A stretch of 64,000 bases of DNA, from the NCBI RefSeq assembly GCF_000212355.1, contig NC_015496.1:1178001-1242000 (forward strand), in the 5' to 3' direction. This DNA is from Dokdonia sp. 4H-3-7-5 (lineage in GTDB: Bacteria > Bacteroidota > Bacteroidia > Flavobacteriales > Flavobacteriaceae). Under the pieces are notes generated by a model. The model did not search any database and was not told where the DNA came from. It saw only the letters and a program-made list of their open reading frames with translations. Numbering within the stretch: the first letter of the stretch is position 1; each line of letters opens with the position of its first letter. Below are positions 54,414-62,204 of the stretch, piece after piece. A program made the translations under genes and the position numbers.

Positions 54414-54438
54414 ATACCAAGTGTAGTTTACTTGGTAT
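54414..54438 (+). terminator. First hairpin after the sigma/anti-sigma pair
   Basis: ATACCAAGT / ACTTGGTAT, perfect 9-bp stem with a 7-nt loop, 10 bp past the stop at 54403. No strong T-run. Confidence 0.5.
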
Positions 54439-54491
54439 TAGGTTAGTTTTTTAGTTGGTTAGGTAATCGTTGCTCTTGCAATGATAACAAG

Positions 54492-54518
54492 AAAGGCTCC
54501 GCTGGTTACGGAGCCTTT
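54492..54518 (+). terminator. Main terminator after the sigma/anti-sigma pair
   Basis: AAAGGCTCCG / CGGAGCCTTT, perfect 10-bp stem with a 7-nt loop, followed by a T-rich run. Confidence 0.88.
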
Positions 54519-54539
54519 TGTTTTTTATTTGTTTTATAA

Positions 54540-54555
54540 CGCTTTCGCGAAAGCG
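54540..54555. repeat. Iterated palindrome copy 21
   Basis: Exact 16-mer between the terminator and the convergent plsC stop. Confidence 0.95.
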
Positions 54556-54563
54556 ATCTCATC

Positions 54564-55295
54564 CTACTTAGTTAATTCATGTAAGATAACCTCGCGTGTT
54601 TGCTCTCTCAAAGCTCTCTTATCATCTTGCGTCATCTCTATCGTAGAAATAAAATGATGCACCTTTGCTCTCATCACTCCTGGAACTCCTTTGAAAAATG
54701 AGTAAGGAAATCGCTTCTTATTATCATAAAAGGTAATAGGCACTATAGGAAGATGATGGTCTATTGCGAGTCTAAAAGCTCCATCTTTAAAAATATCTAG
54801 CACTAGTGACAAATCGTTAGGAACGCCACCTTCTGGAAAAATACAGATACTAAAACCCTGACTAAGGCGTCGCTGCGCTTGATCAAATACTTGCTTACGA
54901 CTGCGTGCATTACCTCTATCTACTAAGATACAAGTGCGCTTATAAAAGAACCCAAACAATGGCAGCTTTGCCAGCTCTGCTTTACCTACAAATACAAAAG
55001 GACTTTTTGCAAGATGAAGCATTAACAGAATATCCATCATAGAGGTGTGGTTACTCACCAGCATATACCCTTTGCCTCGCTCAAATTTCTCTTCACGAGT
55101 CACCTTTGGAAACAAGCCCATGAGTAACATAATAGTACGAGCCCATATTTGCGCTAGACGGAAAAACATTCCGTACCACGTTTCTTTGAGGATACTTATA
55201 ATGAGAAGTGGCGATAAAATAAGTATCACCACAAGCATTAAAAAGTAAAACCATACTTTCCAAACAGCAACCGCTATGTTTCTTAAAAAATGCAT
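54564..55295 (-). CDS. plsC: 1-acyl-sn-glycerol-3-phosphate acyltransferase
   Basis: 243 residues with an N-terminal membrane helix region (~8-35). Motif I HX4D is His83 to Asp88 (VSNHTSMMDILLML), and motif III is FPEGG (ICIFPEGGVPNDL). It acylates lysophosphatidate to phosphatidate in phospholipid synthesis, or a close relative such as an aminolipid acyltransferase. A plausible -7 box (TATTTTTG, minus strand 55308-55301) lies just upstream, giving an almost leaderless transcript. Divergent from trpS. Confidence 0.92.
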   Translation of the reverse strand: MHFLRNIAVAVWKVWFYFLMLVVILILSPLLIISILKETWYGMFFRLAQIWARTIMLLMGLFPKVTREEKFERGKGYMLVSNHTSMMDILLMLHLAKSPFVFVGKAELAKLPLFGFFYKRTCILVDRGNARSRKQVFDQAQRRLSQGFSICIFPEGGVPNDLSLVLDIFKDGAFRLAIDHHLPIVPITFYDNKKRFPYSFFKGVPGVMRAKVHHFISTIEMTQDDKRALREQTREVILHELTK

Positions 55296-55341
55296 GGTGC
55301 CAAAAATAGGTAATTCGCCCTAGCCAATGCGTAGAAAAAGT

Positions 55342-55349
55342 TAACTTTG
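55342..55349 (+). promoter_or_regulatory. Candidate trpS -7 box
   Basis: TAACTTTG fits TAnnTTTG and lies 16 bp before the trpS ATG. No -33 TTTG at 19-bp spacing. Confidence 0.5.
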
Positions 55350-55365
55350 CTTTTTACTTAATTTT

Positions 55366-56337
55366 ATGTCAAGAATACTTACTGGTGTACAAAGTACAGG
55401 TACACCCCACTTAGGAAATTTATTAGGAGCGATTATCCCTGCCATCGAGATGGCAAATAATCCTGCAAACGAGGCGTTTCTCTTCATTGCAGATATGCAC
55501 TCGCTTACTCAGATAAAAGACGGTGCACAACTACGTCACAACACCTACAGTACAGCAGCAACGTGGCTTGCCTTTGGTCTTGATATTAATAAAACGGTTT
55601 TTTACAGACAGAGTGACGTACCACAAACGGCAGAGCTTACTTGGTATTTGAGCTGTTTCTTCCCGTACCAGCGACTTACACTTGCTCACAGTTTTAAGGA
55701 TAAAGCAGACCGTCTAGAAGATGTAAACGCAGGTTTATTTACCTACCCTATGCTTATGGCCGCAGATATATTACTGTATGATGCAGAGATTGTACCCGTG
55801 GGGAAAGATCAAGCGCAGCATATAGAAATGACTCGTGATGTTGCTAGCCGTTTTCATGCAGCTACTGGCAAGGAAGTTTTTGTACTACCAGAAGCTAGTC
55901 ATAATGAAGAAACCATGTATATTCCAGGTACAGACGGTGCAAAGATGTCTAAGTCTAAAGGAAATATTATTGATATCTTCTTGACAGATAAGAAGCTACG
56001 CAAGCAAATTATGGGAATTAAAACAGACAGCACTCCTATGGAAGAACCTATGGAAACAGAGGGCTGTAATGTGTTCAACCTTTATAAATTACTAGCATCA
56101 CCAGAACAAATAGACCGCTTACGCGAAAATTATAAACGCACAGACTTTGGCTATGGTCACGCAAAGCAGGCTGTTTATGAGGTGATTTTAGAGAGATATG
56201 CGACACAGCGTGAGAAATATCATTATTATATGGACAACCTCAACGAGATAGATGCTGCACTAAAAGTAGGAGCAGAAAAAGCAACCAAGGTAGCAAATGG
56301 AGTGCTTGATCGTGTGCGTAAAGTGGTTGGTTATTAA
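55366..56337 (+). CDS. trpS: Tryptophanyl-tRNA synthetase
   Basis: 323 residues, the bacterial class Ic length. The N-terminal GVQSTGTPHLGNLLGA stretch contains the HIGH-like motif (HLGN) and DGAKMSKSKGN is the KMSKS loop. The tryptophan-recognition region DMHSLTQIKDGAQLRHNTY is intact. It charges tRNA(Trp). Followed by the 33-residue membrane protein after 20 bp and by queD and the LpxH-like gene. Confidence 0.96.
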   Translation: MSRILTGVQSTGTPHLGNLLGAIIPAIEMANNPANEAFLFIADMHSLTQIKDGAQLRHNTYSTAATWLAFGLDINKTVFYRQSDVPQTAELTWYLSCFFPYQRLTLAHSFKDKADRLEDVNAGLFTYPMLMAADILLYDAEIVPVGKDQAQHIEMTRDVASRFHAATGKEVFVLPEASHNEETMYIPGTDGAKMSKSKGNIIDIFLTDKKLRKQIMGIKTDSTPMEEPMETEGCNVFNLYKLLASPEQIDRLRENYKRTDFGYGHAKQAVYEVILERYATQREKYHYYMDNLNEIDAALKVGAEKATKVANGVLDRVRKVVGY

Positions 56338-56357
56338 TAATCTAAAATTGAAATAGT

Positions 56358-56459
56358 ATGGACTTCATGAGCTTTTTAAGCGGTAACGGTTTGTTCCTCA
56401 TCTTGGGACTTGTATTGATTATCGTAGTTTTGTACAACAAATTTAAAAGAAGACGTTAA
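56358..56459 (+). CDS. Small membrane protein, 33 aa
   Basis: Starting at an ATG 20 bp after the trpS stop, the frame gives MDFMSFLSGNGLFLILGLVL, then IIVVLYNKFKRRR. It has a short polar N-terminus, one 17- to 18-residue membrane helix (~11-26) and a strongly basic C-terminus, so the tail should face the cytoplasm. The well-formed hydrophobic/basic layout makes a chance frame unlikely. I do not recognise a family. Confidence 0.6.
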   Translation: MDFMSFLSGNGLFLILGLVLIIVVLYNKFKRRR

Positions 56460-56473
56460 TTACGGTATTCATA

Positions 56474-56491
56474 TTTTCGCGAAAGCGAAAA
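56474..56491. repeat. Iterated palindrome copy 22, remodelled as a stem with GAAA loop
   Basis: TTTTCGC-GAAA-GCGAAAA between the small protein stop and queD; the same shape as copy 11. Confidence 0.85.
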
Positions 56492-56504
56492 CCAATAATA
56501 TAGT

Positions 56505-56957
56505 ATGTCAAAAATTAGAATTACAAAACAATTTACATTTGAAACTGGTCATGCACTTTACGGCTATGATGGGAAGTGTAAGAATGTGCACGGTCATAGT
56601 TACAAACTAAGTGTGACGGTGATAGGACAGCCTATTTCTGATACAGGTAACGCAAAACTGGGGATGGTTATCGATTTTGGCGATTTAAAGAAAATTGTAA
56701 ATCGTGAGATTGTAAATGTCTTTGATCACGCTACCGTTTTTAATAAAAACACGCCTCACGTAGAGCTTGCAAAAGAGCTTTCTGACCGTGGTCATGATGT
56801 GCTTTTAGTAGACTATCAACCTACAAGTGAGATGATGGTGATAGACTTTGCTGCAAAAATTCAATCATTTTTACCAGATAGTATAAAATTACACTCATTA
56901 CGCCTGTCTGAAACGGCAACCAGCTATGCCGAATGGCACGCTGCAGATCAAGATTAA
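56505..56957 (+). CDS. queD: 6-carboxytetrahydropterin synthase
   Basis: 150 residues. Zinc ligands are His16 in FETGHALYG and His29/His31 in NVHGHSYKL; the catalytic Cys25 in DGKCKNVHG and a conserved Glu/His region ATSYAEWHA complete the QueD pattern. It converts 7,8-dihydroneopterin triphosphate to 6-carboxy-5,6,7,8-tetrahydropterin on the path to queuosine. A tetrahydrobiopterin-type PTPS is the alternative. The LpxH-like gene begins at the very next base. Confidence 0.93.
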   Translation: MSKIRITKQFTFETGHALYGYDGKCKNVHGHSYKLSVTVIGQPISDTGNAKLGMVIDFGDLKKIVNREIVNVFDHATVFNKNTPHVELAKELSDRGHDVLLVDYQPTSEMMVIDFAAKIQSFLPDSIKLHSLRLSETATSYAEWHAADQD

Positions 56958-57725
56958 ATGAAGATAACACTCCCAAAAGGAAAGAAAATCTATTTCTCAA
57001 GTGACAATCACTTGGGCGCTCCTACTATGGAAGAAAGTCGTCCTCGTGAACGTAAATTCTTGCGATGGCTAGAGATGGCACGCAAGGATGCACAGGCTAT
57101 TTTCTTAATGGGAGACCTCTTTGATTTTTGGTTTGAGTACAAGACTGTAGTACCTAAAGGATTTGTTCGCACACTAGGCAAACTAGCCGAGATGCGTGAC
57201 GAAGGTATTGAGATTTACTTTTTTGTGGGTAACCACGACCTCTGGATGAATGGCTATTTTCAAGATGAGCTAGGCATCCCTGTGTATCATGATCCAAAAA
57301 TTTTCACTATAAATGATAAAAAGTTCTTTTTAGGTCACGGAGATGGCTTGGGTCCTGGAGACATGGGTTACAAACGCATGAAAAAAGTGTTTAGAGGGAA
57401 GTTTTTTCAATGGCTTTTTCGCTGGGGACATCCAGACATTGGGATGAAAATTGCTCAATACATGTCTGTAAAAAATAAACTCATTTCTGGTGATGATGAT
57501 TACGTGTTTCTAGGCGAAAATCAAGAGTGGCTGGCTACCTATGCCAAGCGTAAGCTAGAAACGGAGCATTTTGACTTTTTTATTTTTGGACATCGTCATT
57601 TACCTATGACTATCCAAGTGGGCGAGCGCTCCACATATTATAATCTAGGTGACTGGATACATCATTATACCTATGGAGTATATGATGAGCATGGCTTCGA
57701 ATTAAAGGAGTTTCTTGAGAAGTAA
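56958..57725 (+). CDS. lpxH: UDP-2,3-diacylglucosamine diphosphatase-like metallophosphoesterase
   Basis: 255 residues. Calcineurin-type metal motifs are in order: SSDNHLGAP (D-x-H), GDLFDFWFE (GD), GNHDLWM (GNHD), GHGDGLGPGD and FGHRHLP (GHxH). The set matches LpxH, which removes UMP from UDP-2,3-diacylglucosamine in lipid A synthesis at the inner-membrane face. The lpxH symbol is by resemblance; Bacteroidota relatives keep this form. Directly follows queD without a gap. Confidence 0.85.
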   Translation: MKITLPKGKKIYFSSDNHLGAPTMEESRPRERKFLRWLEMARKDAQAIFLMGDLFDFWFEYKTVVPKGFVRTLGKLAEMRDEGIEIYFFVGNHDLWMNGYFQDELGIPVYHDPKIFTINDKKFFLGHGDGLGPGDMGYKRMKKVFRGKFFQWLFRWGHPDIGMKIAQYMSVKNKLISGDDDYVFLGENQEWLATYAKRKLETEHFDFFIFGHRHLPMTIQVGERSTYYNLGDWIHHYTYGVYDEHGFELKEFLEK

Positions 57726-57794
57726 AGTATCTGAGAAAGTTTTCAATATTTAACCTTTTAAGAGAATCCTGCTTCTAGACTAAAATACCCAAAT

Positions 57795-59486
57795 TTATTG
57801 TATATCCTTAAGTCTTAACTGCAAACTCACATTCCCGTTCCATTCATTTTCATCAAGGGAATATGCCGCTTTAAAGATTTTTTTATCTTCAATGAGCTCG
57901 TATTTATCTCCTAGATTAAAACCTATACATCCTATACGTTGCCCTCGATTGTTTTGTATTACAGTGGCCTTTAAGTGTGTTTGATCTGCTCCTACTTTTT
58001 TACCATAACCTGTGTCTATTAGGTTTTGAGTCATAAATGTAGGTGACATATTCTGAGGTCCAAAAGGAGCAAACTGTTTTAAAATACGGTGAAATTTAGG
58101 CGTAATATCTGCAAGGTCTATCTCTGAATCAATAGCAATTTCTGGAACTAGCAATCGCTCATCACAACTAGCAGCAACTACCTGTTCAAATTTTTCTTTA
58201 AATGCTTCATACTGCTCTGGAGCCAATGTAAGTCCTGCGGCATATTTATGCCCACCAAATTGCTCTATATGCTCAGCACATTCATGCAAGGCGTTATACA
58301 CGTCAAAACCTTTTACAGATCTTGCAGAGGCTGCATATTTATCTCCGCTTCTCGTAAACACTAAGGTAGGACGGTAATATGTTTCTATTAATCTTGAAGC
58401 CACAATGCCTATCACTCCTTTATGCCAGTCTTCTTGAAAAACAACGGTGGTTTTATTTCCCTCTTCTTTGCTCTCTATAATTTGATCTAGGGCTTGCTGA
58501 GTGATACTCTTATCTGCTTCCTTTCGGTCGGAGTTATATTGCTCTATTTCTGATGCAAATTTGATGGCTGCATCAAGGTTTGTCTCCCGCAATAAGGTTA
58601 CAGCATGGTTACCGTGTACCATTCTTCCCGCAGCGTTTATACGCGGTCCTATGATAAAAACCACATCTGTAATAGTAAGCGTTTGCTTTTTGACTTGTTT
58701 TATAATGGCTTCAAAACCTGCTCGAGGCGCATGATTTATTACATTAAGCCCGTGGTAAGCAAGGATTCTATTTTCTCCTGTGATAGGTACGATATCTGCA
58801 CCTATTGCCGTAGCAACAAGATCTAAGTAAGGAAGAAGCTCTTCAAAGTTTTGCTTTCGCGAAAGCGCAATTGCACTTATTAATTTAAATCCTACACCAC
58901 AGCCGCATAACTCATCATAAGGGTATGAGCAATCTTCTCTTTTTGGATCTAAAATTGCAACCGCATCTGGTAGCTGATCACCTGGTCTGTGGTGATCACA
59001 AATAATAAAGTCGATTCCTTTTTCTTTTGCATAAGCCACCTTTTCAATCGCTTTTACACCACAATCTAATGCGATGATAAGTGTCATATCATTATCTGCA
59101 GCAAAGTCTATTCCCATATAAGAAACACCATAACCCTCTGCATAGCGGTCTGGAATGTAGGTCGCCACTTGTGGGTGGATAGTGTCGAGATAAGAACTCA
59201 TTAAGGCAACACTTGTGGTCCCGTCTACATCATAATCACCAAAGACAAGAATATTTTCGCCTTGAGCTATTGCTTGCTCAATACGTGCTACCGCAACATC
59301 CATATCTTTCATTAAGAATGGATCATATAAGTCATCTAGAGACGGACGGAAAAATTGTTTTGCTTTTTCAAACGTGTCTATGTCACGCTGTATGAGTAAA
59401 CGAGAAATAGGCTCCTCTACTCCAAGTTCTTTGGCGAGGTTTGTAACTTTTTGTGCTTCTGGTTTTGGTTTTAAAGTCCAACGCAT
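57795..59486 (-). CDS. recJ: Single-stranded-DNA-specific exonuclease RecJ
   Basis: 563 residues. The DHH phosphoesterase motifs are in place: VFGDYDVDGTTS (~81-92), CGVKA-type acid at ~141 and the DHH triad Asp164-His165-His166 (IICDHHRPGD). The DHHA1 domain follows with FGGHKYAAGLTL, then the OB-like C-terminal domain. It degrades ssDNA 5' to 3' in recombination and mismatch repair. Translation is coupled to the SPOR gene by a TAATG overlap. A palindrome copy encodes ALSRKQN at residues ~208-214, on a surface loop. Confidence 0.95.
   Translation of the reverse strand: MRWTLKPKPEAQKVTNLAKELGVEEPISRLLIQRDIDTFEKAKQFFRPSLDDLYDPFLMKDMDVAVARIEQAIAQGENILVFGDYDVDGTTSVALMSSYLDTIHPQVATYIPDRYAEGYGVSYMGIDFAADNDMTLIIALDCGVKAIEKVAYAKEKGIDFIICDHHRPGDQLPDAVAILDPKREDCSYPYDELCGCGVGFKLISAIALSRKQNFEELLPYLDLVATAIGADIVPITGENRILAYHGLNVINHAPRAGFEAIIKQVKKQTLTITDVVFIIGPRINAAGRMVHGNHAVTLLRETNLDAAIKFASEIEQYNSDRKEADKSITQQALDQIIESKEEGNKTTVVFQEDWHKGVIGIVASRLIETYYRPTLVFTRSGDKYAASARSVKGFDVYNALHECAEHIEQFGGHKYAAGLTLAPEQYEAFKEKFEQVVAASCDERLLVPEIAIDSEIDLADITPKFHRILKQFAPFGPQNMSPTFMTQNLIDTGYGKKVGADQTHLKATVIQNNRGQRIGCIGFNLGDKYELIEDKKIFKAAYSLDENEWNGNVSLQLRLKDIQ
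58853..58866. repeat. Iterated palindrome copy 23 (in recJ)
   Basis: Perfect 14-bp palindrome within coding sequence, read as Ala-Leu-Ser-Arg-Lys. Confidence 0.93.
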
Positions 59487-61021
59487 TAATCAAGATTAAT
59501 TTTGAGCATCCATGATTCTTTTAAATCGGGCATTGTTCTTACTTCTTCTAGTTTTTTATAGAGTGCGGCTGCATTCATTCCAGCATCTACAAACACATAA
59601 AAGTAATTATTATCTGGGCGGAAAAACATTTGTGGCTCGAGACCTTTTGTAGCAAGAATAGCCATCCAGTTTTCGGCATTTGTAGCGTTTGAAAATACGT
59701 TAGTCACTACGTAGTATCCCGCTCCTATATTTTCAACCTTAAGCGATGGTTTTTCAAGTAGCGAGGCAAGTTCTTTGTTTACCACTTCTGGTGCCACATA
59801 TACTGGCTTAGGCTCGTCTGGATCTGGAGGTACCGCGATAGCTACCTGCTGGTTTGTCATCATCTTATTAGGTAATTGCTCAGTTACCACTTGCTCAGTA
59901 GAAGCAACGCTGGTGTTATTTTTCTCTTTATAATAACGCTCACTTATCGTCGTTTGGAATGCAGTAAAAAATAAGAAAAAACGGTCTGATCTTGTTTTAA
60001 ATCTCATTTTTACTCCTCCCGTACTATTTGCTATAATTGTATTCTGAGCAGTTGGTATTTTAATTTTAGCAAGGTCAAAGCCTAGTGTGTTTAAACTATT
60101 TGGAACTCTATTTGTGGCTCTTTTGTCATTTATTGTAATGGTACTATTAAAGAAATTACTTGATGCTCTCACGCTATTATCTAGCGTAACAAAAACCTTC
60201 GTTTTAGGATCAAAAATACCAATCTCATCACGACCTAAAGTCACGTCACCCTCTAAAGCTCCAATGGTAATCGCTGTTTCTAACTCTCCCTTTTCTGAAG
60301 ATTGAAAATTGCCAAAATCTACTTCGACAGCTTTTTTATTTACAAATTCAAATCCGTGAAAGGTAGTCACATATTGTAATGGCTGTGTCTCATCTTCGTA
60401 CACCACATATAATAACCACCCAGCAGAACTTCCTCCTATAATTTCACCTTGAGACGCACTTACATTTGCTACAGTCACTTGGCCATTAATACTGCCCTGC
60501 ATTAAGGCTGTAACGTCTGCCATACATGCATAAGGCGCTCGAGAGCTTATAGAATTATGTGTTGCATCCTCGCCATCATAAATGAGTGAGCCTTGTATAT
60601 TTTCATAAGTTCCACTAGGTAGTTTTAACTTTACGGTTCTTATGTCATGAGCACGGTCATCTAGTTTTTTATGATAAACCTGACCGTCTTTTAAACGTTT
60701 TCCACTACGCTCACCATGATAGGTTCCAGACCAGTACAATCCAGCATACACAACCTTTGCTCCTTCTCTCAACGCTAAGTGAGCGCTGCTTGAACTCCAT
60801 GTGCTTTGATCATCATCGATGTCTACATAGCGCATTTTAAACTCATCGTTTATTTTCTCGAGATCATTAAATGGTTTTTCTGAGTCTTTGCTTAATATAT
60901 TATTACCCACCACGGCAGTGTTGCCGCGTATGTAAAATTCTTTATCTCTAGTAAAAGTTTTTGAATCCTGAGCAGTTGCTATTATAGGAAGCATGCAAAG
61001 AAAGCTCAATAGTTTTTTCAT
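59486..61021 (-). CDS. Secreted SPOR-domain protein with adhesin-like beta region
   Basis: 511 residues from the ATG at 61019-61021, which opens a signal peptide (MKKLLSFLCMLPIIATAQ). A long beta-rich region (~25-350) contains AGLYWSGTYHGERSG, AYACMADVTALMQG-like and GWLLYVVYEDETQPL motifs, seen in surface proteins with DUF3344-type folds. A short Pro-rich linker (~390-410) leads to a C-terminal SPOR-like domain (~425-500, VENIGAGYYVVTNVFSNATNAENW ... MFFRPDNNYFYVFVDAG), which binds peptidoglycan stripped of stem peptides. It likely links an outer surface or periplasmic part to septal or cell-wall peptidoglycan. Ends coupled to recJ. Confidence 0.8.
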   Translation of the reverse strand: MKKLLSFLCMLPIIATAQDSKTFTRDKEFYIRGNTAVVGNNILSKDSEKPFNDLEKINDEFKMRYVDIDDDQSTWSSSSAHLALREGAKVVYAGLYWSGTYHGERSGKRLKDGQVYHKKLDDRAHDIRTVKLKLPSGTYENIQGSLIYDGEDATHNSISSRAPYACMADVTALMQGSINGQVTVANVSASQGEIIGGSSAGWLLYVVYEDETQPLQYVTTFHGFEFVNKKAVEVDFGNFQSSEKGELETAITIGALEGDVTLGRDEIGIFDPKTKVFVTLDNSVRASSNFFNSTITINDKRATNRVPNSLNTLGFDLAKIKIPTAQNTIIANSTGGVKMRFKTRSDRFFLFFTAFQTTISERYYKEKNNTSVASTEQVVTEQLPNKMMTNQQVAIAVPPDPDEPKPVYVAPEVVNKELASLLEKPSLKVENIGAGYYVVTNVFSNATNAENWMAILATKGLEPQMFFRPDNNYFYVFVDAGMNAAALYKKLEEVRTMPDLKESWMLKINLD

Positions 61022-61025
61022 TATT

Positions 61026-61478
61026 CTAGTTTTCGCTCTCTTCATTTAATGCAGAAAGCGCGTGATAGTGTACGCCTACTTTCAAATCGGCAAATTTTCT
61101 AAACATTTCCATAACCCCACAATATTGCTCTTCAGAGAGTGTTACTGCTTTTTGTATTTTTTCTTCATTTAAGTCATCACCATAAAAGTGATAATCTAGC
61201 CATACGGTGTGATATGTTTTAGGGTGCTCCTCTGTAAGTTCTCCTTTTACGACCATTTTAAATTTAGGTACATCTACCCTCATCTTGTTGAGTACAAACA
61301 CCACATCTAGACCAGTACATCCCGCAAGACCAGAAAGCATCATCGCCTTAGGACCCATCCCGTCATTATTACCTCCATTTTCTGGAGAAGTATCTATGAG
61401 TACTTTATAACCCGTAGGGCTATCTGTCTCAAATTGCATTCCTTGTTTATAAATTGTAGTTACTGTATGTCCAGCCAT
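61026..61478 (-). CDS. OsmC family peroxiredoxin-like protein
   Basis: 150 residues from the ATG at 61476-61478. A longer in-frame extension upstream has no support. The two redox cysteines are Cys54 (SGLAGCTGLDVV) and Cys120 (SEEQYCGVMEMF), the usual pair for organic hydroperoxide removal. The start is 4 bp before the SPOR gene, so osmC-SPOR-recJ look like one transcript. It is divergent from the AhpD-like gene, which suggests shared oxidative-stress control. Confidence 0.92.
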   Translation of the reverse strand: MAGHTVTTIYKQGMQFETDSPTGYKVLIDTSPENGGNNDGMGPKAMMLSGLAGCTGLDVVFVLNKMRVDVPKFKMVVKGELTEEHPKTYHTVWLDYHFYGDDLNEEKIQKAVTLSEEQYCGVMEMFRKFADLKVGVHYHALSALNEESEN

Positions 61479-61537
61479 TTTAAGTATGTTTTGCTTGAAA
61501 TATGAAGGTACAAAATTGGTAGATAAAATGCCTATAT

Positions 61538-61553
61538 TGCTTTCGCGAAAGCA
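61538..61553. repeat. Iterated palindrome copy 24
   Basis: TGCTTTCGCGAAAGCA, a perfect 16-bp palindrome with changed outer base pair, between divergent osmC-type and AhpD-like genes. Confidence 0.92.
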
Positions 61554-61585
61554 TAAAATCAACACTAACCTTCTTAAAAAATAGT

Positions 61586-62176
61586 ATGCCATTAGTAACA
61601 CCACTCTCTGCCGAACACGACGAAACAACCAAAGAACTTGCCCTATTTTTTAATGAAACACTAGGCTTTTGTCCTAACTCGGTACTTACCATGCAGCGTC
61701 GTCCTGATATCTCGCGGGCATTTATAAATCTTAACAAAGCCGTGATGGCAAACCAAGGCCGAGTGACTTCTGCCTTAAAACGTATGATTGCGTGGGTGTC
61801 TAGTAATGCTACTGGATGTCGTTACTGCCAGGCGCACGCTATACGTGCTGCAGAGCGTTATGGAGCAGAACAAGAGCAACTAGATAACATCTGGGAGTAT
61901 CGCACACACGATGCCTTTTCTGATGCAGAGCGTGCTGCGCTTGATTTCTCACTAGCAGCAAGTCAAGTACCAAATGCCGTAGACGCAAAAATCAAGGAGA
62001 AATTATACAAATACTGGGATGAAGGTGAGATTGTAGAAATGCTGGGAGTGATATCGCTCTTTGGATACCTTAATCGCTGGAATGACTCTATGGGAACTAC
62101 ACTGGAGGAAGATGCCATAGATTCTGGAAATCAATACCTCGGAAAGCACGGTTTTGAAGTAGGAAAACACGTGTAA
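61586..62176 (+). CDS. Carboxymuconolactone decarboxylase/AhpD-like protein
   Basis: 196 residues. The CxxC motif is Cys78-Arg-Tyr-Cys81 followed by His84 (GCRYCQAHAIRAAERYG), as in alkylhydroperoxidase D proteins that reduce peroxides with disulphide chemistry. N-terminal LALFFNETLGFCPNSVLTMQRRPDI and C-terminal WDEGEIVEMLGVISLFGYLNRWND are typical of the helical fold. It is divergent from the OsmC-type gene. It is single-domain and longer than the smallest AhpD proteins. Confidence 0.92.
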   Translation: MPLVTPLSAEHDETTKELALFFNETLGFCPNSVLTMQRRPDISRAFINLNKAVMANQGRVTSALKRMIAWVSSNATGCRYCQAHAIRAAERYGAEQEQLDNIWEYRTHDAFSDAERAALDFSLAASQVPNAVDAKIKEKLYKYWDEGEIVEMLGVISLFGYLNRWNDSMGTTLEEDAIDSGNQYLGKHGFEVGKHV

Positions 62177-62179
62177 GTT

Positions 62180-62187
62180 TATATTTG
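62180..62187 (+). promoter_or_regulatory. Candidate -7 box for the barrel protein gene
   Basis: TATATTTG, 17 bp before the ATG at 62205. A TTTG occurs upstream at 62153-62156 but with 23-bp spacing. Confidence 0.5.
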
Positions 62188-62204
62188 AAATTTAATTTAA
62201 AAGA

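Noticed and set aside
61479-61628. N-terminal extension of the OsmC-like protein
   Set aside because: It runs into the divergent AhpD-like gene's start region and across a palindrome copy; the ATG at 61478 gives the normal OsmC N-terminus.
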